NCBI RefSeq assembly: GCF_042680605.1
Contig: NZ_JBHUEE010000006.1
Location: 62,001-126,000, forward strand
From: Allobogoriella deserti
GTDB taxonomy: Bacteria > Actinomycetota > Actinomycetes > Actinomycetales > Actinomycetaceae
Direction: 5' to 3'
Length of the DNA: 64,000 bases
The notes under the pieces were generated by a model that searched no databases, was not told the origin of the DNA, and saw only the letters and a program-made list of their open reading frames with translations. The position numbers and the translations under genes are program-made. This document shows, piece by piece, positions 1 to 9,303 of the stretch. Every line of letters starts with the position of its first letter. The first letter of the stretch is position 1.

Positions 1-1
1 G

Positions 2-646
<645 letters not shown>

Positions 647-746
647 CCGCGCTTCCCTTGTCGATTTGCAGCGAATTCTGCACGATCGGCGCTCGCATCT
701 TGCATGGCAGCCCCTTTACCCGTGCTCACCTAGTTGCTGGTCGTGG

Positions 747-950
747 ATGATGGCGTCCGTGGAGCACCGGGGTATCTACGGGCTGTGGCGGGACGAGAGC
801 GGCCGTGTCGTCGTCGTCCGCAAGTCGCGTGGGCGCTACCGCGGACTGTTGGACCTGCCCGGCGGCAGCCCGGAGCCGCAGCGCACCGCTGAGCATTGCC
901 CTGGGACTCTTGCCCGAGCCGCTTGGGCACGCCTGAGCCAGACGCGCTGA
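747..950 (+). pseudogene. Truncated NUDIX hydrolase fragment (N-terminal)
   Basis: The frame encodes VEHRGIYGLWRD..GRVVVVRKSRG.YRGLLDLPGGSPE, which is the first beta strands and the LPGG entry of a NUDIX hydrolase. The NUDIX box proper (GX5EX7REUXEEXGU) that should follow LPGG is missing, and the sequence turns into unrelated residues before a TGA. It is therefore a 3'-truncated gene remnant. The substrate cannot be inferred. Two in-frame ATGs (747, 750) could start it. Confidence 0.6.
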
Positions 951-960
951 CTACGTTGCA

Positions 961-1092
961 GTGGTGAGCACCACGGCTGACTTCTTCCGTCGATGGGCAC
1001 GGCTCGAGGCCGACGGCGTTTCGTCGCTCTATTACCAGTGGGCCACCGGCGCCGCGGACGACACCGCCGTGCTGGAGTCATCCCATGCGTGA
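961..1092 (+). pseudogene. Short fragment resembling the N-terminus of a DUF2332 protein
   Basis: A 43-codon frame starting GTG reads STTADFFRRWARLEADGVSSLYYQWATGAADD. This pattern (helix, then G.S.LY..W..G.A.D) resembles the start of actinobacterial DUF2332 proteins, which are normally over 300 residues. It stops at a TGA that overlaps the start of the following phosphatase gene. It may be a decayed gene cut off by the neighbouring sequence. DUF2332 has no known function, and the family assignment rests on the N-terminal pattern only. Confidence 0.4.
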
Positions 1093-1791
1093 TCTCGACT
1101 GGGACGGCGGCCGAAACCTCCGCGATCTGGGCGGCCTGCCGACGCCACTGTCCCCGACCGGTGCGACAGTGGCAGGACGGGTGGCCCGCGGCGCACGCCG
1201 GGAACTCATCACGACGAAAGGCTGGCTGGCAGCCGCGGAGTGGGGCATCCGGTCGATCGTCGACCTGCGCAGCCCCGCGGAGGTCGGGCCACTCGACGGC
1301 GACGCCAGTGACGCGCCACCCGACGTCGACGTCGTGCTCGCACCGACGGAGGACCAGACCCATCCCGAGTTCCGGGCCGCGTGCCTGCCCATCCTCGACT
1401 CGCCCGAGTACTGGCAGCACAACGTGCGCATTCTTCCCGGCCATGTCCGTGGCGCGCTGGAGGCGATCGCGAGGTAGCGCCGGGCACGCTCGTGCACTGC
1501 GCCGCCGGCCGCGACCGCACCGGCATGGTCTCCGCCCTGCTCCTCGCCAACGCCGGCGTCAGCCCCGAGGACGTCGTCGCCGACTACGCGGTGGCCGTCC
1601 GGACGATGGCCGGCGCTCCCGCACACGGCGGGCCAGGCCACGACCGGCAGGCGGCGTGGTGCGATGCCGAGGTGGCGACGTTCCTCGACGCCAATCTGGA
1701 CCACGTGAGGCTTTTTGCCGCCGCACCGCAGAATGTCCTCGACAGGCTCGGCGTGACAGACGAGACGCGCTCGCGGCTCCGCGCTCTCTAA
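1085..1791 (+). pseudogene. Protein tyrosine phosphatase, PtpB-like, broken by a -1 frameshift
   Basis: The first part (1085-1477) carries the typical N-terminus RDLDWDGGRNLRDLGGLPT and IVDLRSPAE of PtpB-like tyrosine/serine phosphatases. The second part, in the frame ending at 1791, carries the catalytic P-loop HCAAGRDRTG with its nucleophilic Cys and Arg, then the C-terminal helices. The two halves join if one base is restored at about 1474 (GAGG read as GAGGG), giving ...EAIARVAPGTLVHC. As written, translation stops at 1477 before the active site. It is either a real inactivating single-base deletion or a sequence error. Intact enzymes dephosphorylate phosphotyrosine or phosphoinositides. 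Confidence 0.75.
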
Positions 1792-1873
1792 CCGAACCAT
1801 AGGGACCTCTCCGTCGACCGATGCCCCACGTCGAACCACGATGAGCCCTGGCTGACCCGGAGAAACGGTGCGC

Positions 1874-2152
1874 TTACCGCGCCAGTGGGGGCAACGCACT
1901 TTGTACGGCATCACTGCCAAGGCCAGGATCATGCAAAGTAGCCCGGCGTGTTGGTGCAATCTGCACTGCATCCGCTGGGTCCGAGCAGATCACACCACCG
2001 AAGCTGACCGGCTGCTCTCCGAACTCGGAGAACATGATCGCCGTGCCATCACGCACCACCATGAGCCGCACGCAGTCATACGCTCCCGGCCCGACGGCGC
2101 GATGGATCGTGCGGGTGCGGGCCGACAATGGCGGGCAGAGTCGTGCGGCCAC
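1874..2152 (-). pseudogene. N-terminal fragment of an AraC-family regulator
   Basis: The minus-strand frame reads CVRLMVVRDGTAIMFSEFGEQPVSFGGVI. This looks like the cupin-like N-terminal portion of a recurrent actinobacterial AraC regulator family (usual form RDG.A..FSEFG..PV..GDVV). The sequence then degenerates, and the two C-terminal helix-turn-helix motifs are absent. The rest of the 1792-2235 gap holds nothing else I recognise. The fragment contains the first copy of a 44-bp imperfect repeat. It is judged a remnant and not a small gene. Confidence 0.45.
1927..1970. repeat. 44-bp imperfect repeat, copy 1
   Basis: It starts GATCATGCAAAGTA and ends CAATCTGCACTGCA. It matches 11036-11079 in direct orientation at 34 of 44 positions with no gaps. 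The best-kept blocks are TGCAAAGTA and CAATCTG. Function is unknown; see the finding on this pair. Confidence 0.5.
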
Positions 2153-2235
2153 TCATTGCTGCTGTCTGGACCAGTGCTCTGCTTCGGTAGCGGCCATCGG
2201 TGCGGACGCGCGCGAGATCACGTGGATGTGCCTGG

Positions 2236-3684
2236 TCATGCTGCTCTCGCGGGAGCGTTGCGCATGGCGCGTGTGCTCAGGAGCCAGGTGAGGACGGCGA
2301 AGGCGGAGGCGATCAGCGCTGCGATCATGAATCGTTGCGGGGTGTCGGCGGAGAGCGGCCATGCTGTAGGTCCCAGAATCCACAGCCAGGTGTCGGCGAG
2401 CACGTCGCCGCCGAGCGTGATCCCGACGGTGGTTAGGATCACGGTTGCGCCAAGCGCCCACCCAACGCCGAACCGGACGGTGAGCCAGAGTGCTCCGAGT
2501 ACGCCAGCCGCGCCGAGGATGAGCCAGAGCACACCAGATTGGGTGATGGCGAGCAGGGATGCGGCGTCGCCGTGGCCTCGCCGCACGGCGTTGGCGAGAG
2601 CGGTGGCGGTCACCGCCGCGGACACCGTCGAGACGCAGAGCAGCAGCCAGGTCTGCACGGCGGCGGGAACGGTCGCTTTACGTAGCATGAGTACCTTCCA
2701 TCCCGGAGCGAGTGCCAGCCAGGTGAGGACGGCGACGATGCAGGCGCCGAAGGGCAGCATCGCGTAAGTGTGCAACCCGAGCAGGTACGAGTTCGGATAT
2801 ACCGCGGCCGTCACGATCGCGAGCAGGACCGCGGCAGCACACAAGGGCACAATGGCGCGAGAACGCACGACGGCGCGGACCGCTCCGAGCGTGCTCTCGC
2901 GCGTACTGCGTGGCCCGACCGGGCGATTGTCTGCGCGGTGTTCCACGCGGAGAGTGCCCCGCGACAGCACTCGCAGGACCAACACGATCCCGGCCAGGAA
3001 GATGCTGAGCGCGAGCGCCAGGGCGGGTGATTCGGTTGCGAGCGGGTCGCCCGCTGCGAGAGGTTCGGCGTTCTGGTGCGCTCCGACGATCGGCAGCATC
3101 GCACGCACGGCCCAGGTCGGCGGGATCGCGTACCAGGCCGTCGATTCAGCTGCGAGAGTACCGATGGCCTGCCAGATCCAGGCTGCGAGGAACACGGGGA
3201 TGGTGCCCCATCGTTCGCTGAGCACGAACGCGAGCGCGAGGACGCCGAGTGTCGTGACCCAGCATACGAGACCGGCCCACACGATGCGTGGAGCGTCGGT
3301 GGGGGCTCCGACAGCGAGGGAGAGCGGGATGACCAGCCAGAACGCGAGCGCGTGGAACAGAGCAGAGAGTCCGGTGAGGACGATGAATCGGGCGACGATG
3401 ATGATTCGCGGGCTGGTGGCGCGCCAGATGGTGCCGCCGTCTCGAGCGGCGCTCTCGCGGGCGGTGGTCAGGCCGGCCAAGAGCGTCAGGAGCGGTGCAG
3501 CCATGCCTGTGACGTAGAGGGTTTGCCACAGCAGCGCCGCCCGTTCCTGGCTCTCGGGCGTGATGAGAATCCCGGCGAAACTGATGCCGGCGATGACGAC
3601 ACCGACCCAGGGCAGTGCGGCTGCGGCGGAGCCTTTCGCGCGGATCACCTCCGCCCGGATCGCAGGCACGAGCGCGCCGATCAC
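2236..3684 (-). CDS. ABC-2 type membrane permease, large fused form (bacteriocin-immunity/export-like)
   Basis: This is a 482-residue polytopic membrane protein with about 12 hydrophobic segments in two similar halves separated by a basic loop near residues 245-275. That layout suggests two fused six-helix permease units. It has no soluble domain and is the obvious membrane partner of the ATPase encoded immediately upstream, with which it shares a 4-bp overlap (3681-3684). The pairing resembles LanE/LanG and LanF of lantibiotic self-protection systems. It is the last gene of the sigma-factor operon. The substrate is unknown; peptide expulsion is an inference from the family. Confidence 0.8.
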   Translation of the reverse strand: MIGALVPAIRAEVIRAKGSAAAALPWVGVVIAGISFAGILITPESQERAALLWQTLYVTGMAAPLLTLLAGLTTARESAARDGGTIWRATSPRIIIVARFIVLTGLSALFHALAFWLVIPLSLAVGAPTDAPRIVWAGLVCWVTTLGVLALAFVLSERWGTIPVFLAAWIWQAIGTLAAESTAWYAIPPTWAVRAMLPIVGAHQNAEPLAAGDPLATESPALALALSIFLAGIVLVLRVLSRGTLRVEHRADNRPVGPRSTRESTLGAVRAVVRSRAIVPLCAAAVLLAIVTAAVYPNSYLLGLHTYAMLPFGACIVAVLTWLALAPGWKVLMLRKATVPAAVQTWLLLCVSTVSAAVTATALANAVRRGHGDAASLLAITQSGVLWLILGAAGVLGALWLTVRFGVGWALGATVILTTVGITLGGDVLADTWLWILGPTAWPLSADTPQRFMIAALIASAFAVLTWLLSTRAMRNAPARAA

Positions 3685-4445
3685 GCCGGCTCCTGCCGTG
3701 AGGCGTTCAGCATGGTGAGTTTGAGGAATGTCTCCTCCAACTGTCCGGGTGCCGCGAAGTCTGCGAGCGGGCCCTCGTAGCGACAGATGCCGTCGGCGAG
3801 AACGGAGATGTCGTCTGCGAGCTGCACGATCTCGCCGAGCTGGTGGGAGCTCACCAGGACCGTCCGGCCCGCGGCGGCGTAGGCGCGGAGCAGCTGGCGC
3901 AGCTCGGCGATGCCCTGAGGGTCCAGACCGTTCTGAGGCTCGTCAAGGATGAGCACGTCTGGTTCGGTGAGGATGGCGATGCCGAGCGCGAGACGGGCTT
4001 TCATGCCCATCGAGAAGTGGCGGGCGCGTTTGCGGCCTGTGCTGGCGAGCCCGACGATCTCGAGCACCTCTTCGATGCGGGCGCGTGTGACCCCGGTGAG
4101 CCGGGCGTGAACGAGGAGGTTGTCGAACGCGCTCAGGTGCGCGTAGATCGCGGGGCCGTCGATGCTCGCACCGATACGTTCCCGCGTCGCACGGTTCTTC
4201 GTGCCCGACGCCGGAGGCTGGCCGAGAACGTCGATCGTTCCCGCGTCGGGCTCCATGAGTCCGAGCAGCAGCCGGAAAGTAGTGGATTTGCCCGCCCCGT
4301 TCCGGCCGAGCAGTGCATGGACTCTCCCCGCCCTGACGTTCAGGTCGAGGCCGTCGAGCACGATCGTGTCGCCGCGTTGCAGGCGGACATCGGTGCAGCG
4401 GATTGCCATCCGGGGCGCTTGAGTGTTCTCGGGCAGGGCTGTCAT
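3681..4445 (-). CDS. ABC transporter ATPase, LanF/CcmA-like
   Basis: A 254-residue nucleotide-binding subunit. It has Walker A GRNGAGKST (about residues 49-57), the signature FSMGMKAR where LSGGQ normally stands, Walker B LILDEPQNGLDPQG and the switch histidine in VSSHQL. The FSMGMKQR-like signature and the DEPxNGLDP Walker B are typical of antimicrobial-peptide immunity and export ATPases. It drives the fused permease encoded just downstream. A 24-bp gap separates it from the lipoprotein gene upstream. ATP hydrolysis is predicted on the cytoplasmic face. Confidence 0.93.
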   Translation of the reverse strand: MTALPENTQAPRMAIRCTDVRLQRGDTIVLDGLDLNVRAGRVHALLGRNGAGKSTTFRLLLGLMEPDAGTIDVLGQPPASGTKNRATRERIGASIDGPAIYAHLSAFDNLLVHARLTGVTRARIEEVLEIVGLASTGRKRARHFSMGMKARLALGIAILTEPDVLILDEPQNGLDPQGIAELRQLLRAYAAAGRTVLVSSHQLGEIVQLADDISVLADGICRYEGPLADFAAPGQLEETFLKLTMLNASRQEPA

Positions 4446-4469
4446 AGGGTGCCTCCTGTCTGACGCGGG

Positions 4470-4853
4470 TCAGGCGTCGCAGACGGTGAACGCGAACGTG
4501 CGCAGCGTCCCGATCGAGCCGTCGGAGATGTCTCCGATCGGTGGCAGCTCGGCGTTCTCATCGACCGAGTTGAGGGCGTATTCGGTGCCGTCGGGCGCGG
4601 TGAAGCGCAGCACGGGATCACCCTTGCCGTTCTTCTCACAGCTGACGGTGCCGCGATCGACATCCAGGTTCCACGAGTGGCCGAAGTCATCGGCAGACAC
4701 GTCTTGGGGGTTGCTGGTCGCGGTGCGGGTGGGGCCGTCTTCGGGGAAATCCTCGGAGTTCATCATCCCGTTGCATCCGGCGAGGCCGAGGGCGAGCAGT
4801 GCCGCGGCTCCCGCCGCGGCGGACATGCGGATGGTCGTGCGGTGGATGTTCAT
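4470..4853 (-). CDS. Small secreted lipoprotein (DUF2511-like)
   Basis: This 127-residue protein has a basic N-terminus, a hydrophobic signal and the lipobox LAGC with the lipidated Cys at about residue 27. The mature part has the pattern WNLDVDRGTVSCEK...LRFTAPDGTEYALNS. This resembles DUF2511-type small extracytoplasmic domains and carries two further Cys (in VSCEK and the C-terminal TVCDA) that could pair. Its ATG overlaps the stop of the upstream ATPase by 4 bp, so it belongs to the operon. It may be the extracytoplasmic sensor or immunity component of the ABC system, but that role is inferred from position only. Confidence 0.8.
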   Translation of the reverse strand: MNIHRTTIRMSAAAGAAALLALGLAGCNGMMNSEDFPEDGPTRTATSNPQDVSADDFGHSWNLDVDRGTVSCEKNGKGDPVLRFTAPDGTEYALNSVDENAELPPIGDISDGSIGTLRTFAFTVCDA

Positions 4854-5722
4854 GCGTGCTCCTTCGGGATCGTGAGGGCCATGTAGCCGTCTTCGAGGTT
4901 GGGTTCGACGGGCGTCGCGTCCGCAGGCGGGGTGTCGGTGACGATCCGGTACTGCGTGCCAGCGCCAGTCGTGGTGGCGTTGACGACGGTGACGTGCTCG
5001 GGCGGTGGTGCGGTGCGGGACGCGGTGAGCCAGGTGCGGCCGCGGGCGGTGTCGATCAGCCCGTCGGTGGGTCCGTCGTAGCGCAGGCGTCCTTCTCGGA
5101 GGACGAACACGTAGGGGCAGGTCTGCGCCACGTCATCGAGGATGTGCGTGGACAAGATCACCGTGCGGTTCTGCCTGAGACTCGCCAGCAGAGTGCGGAA
5201 CCGCATCCGTTCCTCGGGGTCCAAGCCCGCGGTGGGCTCGTCTACGACGAGCAGCTCTGGGTCGCCCATGAGTGCTTGCGCGATGCCCACCCGCCGACGC
5301 ATACCGCCGGAGAACCCGCCGACCTTGCGATCTTTGGCGTCGTTCAGGCCGACCTGGGCGATCAGCTCACGGGCCTGCCGTCTGCGCTCGCTCGCGTTGT
5401 CGATGCCTTTGAGGACGCCGACGTAGTCGAGGAATTCGAGCGAGGTGAGGTTCGGGTACGGTTCCACGTCCTGCGGCAGATAGCCGAGCGACTTCTTCAT
5501 CGCCCGGCGTGCCCCGGCATCGGCGAGATCATGGCCGTCGATGAGCACCCGGCCTCGGGTAGGCTGGACGATCCCGCACAGGATGCGCATCAGCGTGGTC
5601 TTCCCGGCACCGTTGGAGCCGAGAAGCCCGATCATGCCCTGCGGCAGGTCGAGGGTGACGTCATCGAGAGCTGCGGGCTTCTTTCGGAAGTCTTTGCCCA
5701 GATGGTCGATGGAGATGAACAT
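4850..5722 (-). CDS. ABC transporter ATPase
   Basis: A 290-residue ATPase starting MFISIDHLGKDF. Walker A is GSNGAGKTT (about 35-43), the Q-loop is in YLPQDVEPYP, the signature is FSGGMRRR, Walker B is LLVVDEPTAGLDPEER and the switch His is in LSTHILDD. A C-terminal extension of about 70 residues follows the ATPase core, as in drug and peptide efflux ABC proteins. A longer open frame runs upstream to 6439, but that part is antisense-like junk over the permease gene. The chosen ATG lies 11 bp after the permease stop. It probably powers the two membrane subunits encoded upstream (5734-7121). Confidence 0.93.
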   Translation of the reverse strand: MFISIDHLGKDFRKKPAALDDVTLDLPQGMIGLLGSNGAGKTTLMRILCGIVQPTRGRVLIDGHDLADAGARRAMKKSLGYLPQDVEPYPNLTSLEFLDYVGVLKGIDNASERRRQARELIAQVGLNDAKDRKVGGFSGGMRRRVGIAQALMGDPELLVVDEPTAGLDPEERMRFRTLLASLRQNRTVILSTHILDDVAQTCPYVFVLREGRLRYDGPTDGLIDTARGRTWLTASRTAPPPEHVTVVNATTTGAGTQYRIVTDTPPADATPVEPNLEDGYMALTIPKEHA

Positions 5723-5733
5723 GCGGGTTCCTT

Positions 5734-6498
5734 TCAACGCTTGGCCATGCGCCCGGCCAGCGCAGACCCGGCGGAGAGCAGAAGGACGATGATGACGAGC
5801 TGTGCAACCAGCGAGAGCGTCGCGGTCCAGACCGTGCCGTCGAACGCGAGCGAACCGGCGGGCGGGTAGATCGGGTCGATGTCGAAGTAGCCGCTGGCGA
5901 CCGCGTCGCCGATCACGGTGAAGACCGTGCCGTTCGGCGTGGGCAGTGGGAGGATCGAGGACGAGAAGATCAGGAAGAACCAGACCAGCACGCCCGCGAT
6001 ACGGTCGAGCGCGCGGGGCAGGATCGCGCCGAGCAGCGCCGACAATGACATGGCGATCAGCACGCCGGGGGCGATGATCGTCGCAGTCACCGCCACCGCC
6101 ACCGGGATCGACCAAGGATGCCCGCTGAGCGTCTGCACGACGCCCATGACCACGAGCACTGCCAGCGCCGGAACGACGACGACGACGAAGGTGCCGAAGA
6201 TCCTCGCTGTGCGCAGGGCGAGGGGGCGTACCGGGGTCGAGGCTTCGAGTTCGCCCATGCCCAGCCGTGAGGGGGCGGTGAAGAAGTCGGCGAACGCGGC
6301 GGCGTAAGCGACGCCGGCGAACATCACGATCAGTTCCGCGGAGAACGCAAGGTCCTCGATGCCGCCGGTACCGGGCCGGGCCGGGGAGATGACCGCGAGC
6401 AGGGTGGCGAACGCGGTCAGCGGGATCGCGGTGAACCACAGCGCCTTCTGCCGCCGAGCGACTTTCGAGTGCGTGCGAGCGAGTGCGAGAACCGTCAT
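5734..6498 (-). CDS. ABC transporter membrane subunit
   Basis: A 254-residue protein with six predicted transmembrane helices and no soluble domain (MTVLALARTHSKVARRQKALW start). The sequence DFFTAPSRLGMGELEASTPVRPLALRTARIFGTF forms a polar elbow between helices 2 and 3, as in ABC-2 permeases. Its ATG overlaps the upstream gene's stop by 4 bp, and its own stop lies 11 bp before the ATPase start, so the three products are likely made together. The substrate is unknown. Confidence 0.82.
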   Translation of the reverse strand: MTVLALARTHSKVARRQKALWFTAIPLTAFATLLAVISPARPGTGGIEDLAFSAELIVMFAGVAYAAAFADFFTAPSRLGMGELEASTPVRPLALRTARIFGTFVVVVVPALAVLVVMGVVQTLSGHPWSIPVAVAVTATIIAPGVLIAMSLSALLGAILPRALDRIAGVLVWFFLIFSSSILPLPTPNGTVFTVIGDAVASGYFDIDPIYPPAGSLAFDGTVWTATLSLVAQLVIIVLLLSAGSALAGRMAKR

Positions 6499-7121
6499 GC
6501 CGCGACCACCTTTGCGATGTTGCGTTCCGCGTTCGCGAGCCGGTGCCAGACGGCGACGAGGAGTCCGGCCGAGATGATGAGCGGGATACCGCGCTGTTGC
6601 GGCAGCGGTAGGACGTAGGGGTCCCAGAGCATCGCGAGGAACGTCCATGCCGCCACGACCGCGATGGTGGTGGTCGCTGCCGTGCCCGCGAACGCCGCGG
6701 CCACCAGTGCGACGACGATCATGATCACGACCGCGCCGGCGGGCGACGCTACCGACGCCCATCCCTCGTCGCGTGGCCAGACAGGCAGCGCGTGCAGGGG
6801 GAAGAACATCAGCACCGCACCGACCAGCCCGGACAGTGCCACCAGCCCGGCGCGAAGAAGCTGAACCTGACGGAACCCGGTCGGCGTGGACTCGTGCAGC
6901 TCGATCAGCGGGTCACCCGTGAGGGCGACCGCGGCACAGATGCCGGTGGCGATCACAAACACCTGCGCGAGCCAGTTCACTAGTGTCATCGCCTGAGACG
7001 GCGGCCAGGATTCGGCGGCGAACCAGCCGGCGAGGGCGACCACGGCCCCGGCGAGGATCGGTCCGCACAGCACCATCAAGCCGACACGTCGACCCTGTGC
7101 GTGGATCGCTGCTCTCGTCAC
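6495..7121 (-). CDS. Membrane protein, probable second subunit of the ABC system
   Basis: A 208-residue integral membrane protein with about six hydrophobic segments. The start is GTG at 7121, preceded by an AGGAG ribosome-binding site six bases upstream. The polar segment DPLIELHESTPTGFRQVQLLRAG after helix 2 parallels the elbow seen in the next permease (GELEASTPVRPLALRTAR), suggesting the two subunits are distant paralogues forming a heterodimeric channel. This comparison is by eye. A 65-bp gap separates it from the preceding membrane-protein gene. Confidence 0.75.
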   Translation of the reverse strand: MTRAAIHAQGRRVGLMVLCGPILAGAVVALAGWFAAESWPPSQAMTLVNWLAQVFVIATGICAAVALTGDPLIELHESTPTGFRQVQLLRAGLVALSGLVGAVLMFFPLHALPVWPRDEGWASVASPAGAVVIMIVVALVAAAFAGTAATTTIAVVAAWTFLAMLWDPYVLPLPQQRGIPLIISAGLLVAVWHRLANAERNIAKVVAA

Positions 7122-7186
7122 TTCCTGCTCCTGAACTCTTGAGAATCTGCACCTACAAGGTCAGTAGCGGGGTGAGGCGGATCGGT

Positions 7187-7981
7187 TCACGCGGATTGCA
7201 GTCCGCTGATCGCGGCCCGCCGAGCCGTCGTGACGGCCGCGACCAGTAGGGCCGCGCCTGCCCCCAGCAGGCCGAACGGGGTCAGCGCGTTCCACAGAAC
7301 CCCGGACAGGCCGAAGAAGAAAATCGCTTCGGACACCGGGGCGGCCATCGGGATGAGCACCAGCCCGGCGGCGATGCCGGCCCAGGGTGCGACCCAGATC
7401 GAGGCGAACGTCGCGGCTCCCGCGACCAGCGCGACCGGGAACAGCCAGCTCGCGACGACCTCCGGCAAGCCGCTCGTATACCCCCAGGCCGATACCAGGC
7501 CGGATGCCGCAAGCCCGGTGACGGCGTCGACGACCAGCACGAGAGCGATCCGCGCGAGCACCACCACCTGCGGGCCGAGCGGTGTCGCCAGGGCGATCGC
7601 GTCGGGCTTCGCGGACGACAGCGCCATCGTCACCGTGACCGCGATCCCGGCGAGTATCACCGAAGCAAACCCGGTGTCGCCAGCCGATCCTCCCTGCGTC
7701 ACCCCGAAGAATCGAGCCGCGAAGATCGCCATCGTCATAGTCACCAGAGCGACCGGCAGGATCAGCCACGGCACGACCCGCACCTGCGCCCATGCCAGAA
7801 CCGCTGCCAACTTCGCGCTCCGCCGGGCAGACCACCGGGGAGCATCCATCGGAGATGGTGCGCTCGCGATCCGACGCCGGATCAGATCGAACGCGGGCGC
7901 CTCGCCCTGTTCGCTCTCCCAGCGGCGCAGCACCTCACGGAAGGGCTCATCACAGCCGGACCCAGGACTGTGCTCAGTCAT
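7187..7981 (-). CDS. Membrane protein next to ECF sigma factor, candidate anti-sigma factor
   Basis: A 264-residue protein with a soluble N-terminal segment of about 65 residues (EPFREVLRRWESEQGEAPAFDLIRRRIASA) followed by six hydrophobic helices. The sigma factor gene ends inside its start (8-bp overlap, 7974-7981), the usual arrangement for a sigma/anti-sigma pair. No zinc HxxxCxxC anti-sigma motif is visible, so a role in holding the sigma factor at the membrane is inferred from gene order and topology. It could equally be another transporter subunit. Confidence 0.65.
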   Translation of the reverse strand: MTEHSPGSGCDEPFREVLRRWESEQGEAPAFDLIRRRIASAPSPMDAPRWSARRSAKLAAVLAWAQVRVVPWLILPVALVTMTMAIFAARFFGVTQGGSAGDTGFASVILAGIAVTVTMALSSAKPDAIALATPLGPQVVVLARIALVLVVDAVTGLAASGLVSAWGYTSGLPEVVASWLFPVALVAGAATFASIWVAPWAGIAAGLVLIPMAAPVSEAIFFFGLSGVLWNALTPFGLLGAGAALLVAAVTTARRAAISGLQSA

Positions 7982-8537
7982 CGTTCCTCCTCAGCTCCTC
8001 GCGCAGCAGGCGCCGGGCGCGAGACACCCGGCTCTTCACCGTTCCGCGCGGGATGCCCACCAGCTCTGCGATGTCCTCGTACGGCAACTCATGCACCCAA
8101 GCCAGCCGAACGACCTCGCTCAAATCGGAAGGAAGAGATCCCAACGCCGCCAGAAGCGCATGGGTCTCTTCGGCGGACGCCACCAGGTCGGCAGGATCGC
8201 CGTCGTCCGCCGGGATCGCGTGCTCGGTCTCATCGAGCGGCACCTGGGTCAGACGCTTGCGCCGGGTGTACGCGTAGATCTGCCGCTTCGCGATCCCCAG
8301 CAGCCAGGTCAGCACCCGGCTGTCGTGCCGGAACGCGCGCGCCGATCGCCAGCAGCCCAGCCACACGTCAGCAGTGGCCTCCTCTGCGACCCCGCGGTCC
8401 GGCGTCCGAGCCGCGACGAAGCCGAACACCACCGAGCCGTACCGCGCGTGGAGTTCAGCGAGGGCGCGCTCATCGGCGGCACCGATCCGGAGGAGCAACG
8501 CCTCATCCGTTTCGACCGCTGAACCTGACCACGCCAC
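7974..8537 (-). CDS. ECF (extracytoplasmic function) RNA polymerase sigma factor
   Basis: A 187-residue sigma factor with region 2 (LHARYGSVVFGFVAARTPDRGVAEEATADVWLGCWR) and region 4 (LPSDLSEVVRLAWVHELPYEDIAELVGIPRGTVKSRVSRARRLLREEL). The start is placed at GTG 8537, eight bases after a GGAG ribosome-binding site. The upstream GTG at 8558 would translate that site (GGGEYR). It heads a collinear set of eight genes down to 2236 and probably controls that operon. The inducing signal may be a peptide or cell-envelope stress, judging by the transported-peptide-type ATPases. Confidence 0.93.
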   Translation of the reverse strand: MAWSGSAVETDEALLLRIGAADERALAELHARYGSVVFGFVAARTPDRGVAEEATADVWLGCWRSARAFRHDSRVLTWLLGIAKRQIYAYTRRKRLTQVPLDETEHAIPADDGDPADLVASAEETHALLAALGSLPSDLSEVVRLAWVHELPYEDIAELVGIPRGTVKSRVSRARRLLREELRRNDD

Positions 8538-8862
8538 TCTGTACTCTCCGCCTCCCACGACCTGGCACTGCCCATCGCAGCTCTCACTCAGTCAGTAGCG
8601 CCCACCGGCCAGCCGGTTCACGAGCACTAATCGACCAGGGACGAGCGGTGACTCGCCTCCAACGTAAGCCGCGCGTTCCCGGCGTCGCGTAGCACTCAGG
8701 TAGCGTCAGCATCATCCGTGAGCATGATCGTGTGAGCGGGGAGCAAAGGGCTCGAGAGCGTGCACCAGACACACGACGGTGCCGGCCGCCATGCCCCGGA
8801 CGCCGCTCTACGGGTGAAGTATCTGGGCGTGACCAATGGCAGTCATCCCGATGGGTTCTCTC

Positions 8863-9198
8863 GTGTGATGCGACGACGAATACCTGCCATCTGCCCGGAC
8901 GCGAGACGTTGCTCGACAACACCAGACTCGATCCATGCGGCAGCTTGAACCTGTGCTGGGTCGAGCTCGAGATCGGATCGGCCTCTTTGGAGACTGGGAC
9001 GACGAACAGGTCGAGCAACGCCGACGACTCCGCGAACCGGCCGACCCACCTCAAGTCCCGAGGCGTGACCGTCAGGCCGGTCTCGTCATGAAGCTCGCGG
9101 ACTGCGGCTTCGGGACTCGCCTGGCCGGCAAGCGCGCTCTCGCCAGGAAACTCCCATGCAAGGGGGAATCCTTCGTGGGGGTGCGCTGAGCTCTCTCT
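8863..9198 (-). pseudogene. Degenerate NUDIX hydrolase
   Basis: Read on the minus strand, the sequence gives HPHEGFPLAWEFPGES..AGQASPEAAVRELHDETGL, then RDLRWVGRFAESSALLDLFVV. The REL.DETGL core of the NUDIX box is clear, but the upstream Glu of the box is Gln and an in-frame stop (9199-9201) cuts off the N-terminus. The C-terminal 90 codons down to 8584 no longer look like a NUDIX fold. The remainder of the gap 8538-9303 shows no other gene. Confidence 0.6.
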
Positions 9199-9303
9199 TC
9201 AGGCCGCTGCCAGGAGGAGCCCTCGTCCTCGAGTCGCCGACCGGCACTGTGCTCCTGCCCCGAATCTCGGTACGCCCGTTGCGTGCCCGGCAGACTTGGC
9301 GGC

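Noticed and set aside
1868..2767. 299-residue plus-strand frame covering the AraC remnant and permease end
   Set aside because: It runs antisense through the transmembrane gene and shows no recognisable domain. The minus-strand reading explains both parts better.
4850..6439. Possible fusion of the ABC ATPase with a 240-residue N-terminal domain
   Set aside because: The extra region is the out-of-frame reading of the permease gene (R/P/H-rich). A normal ATPase start exists at 5722.
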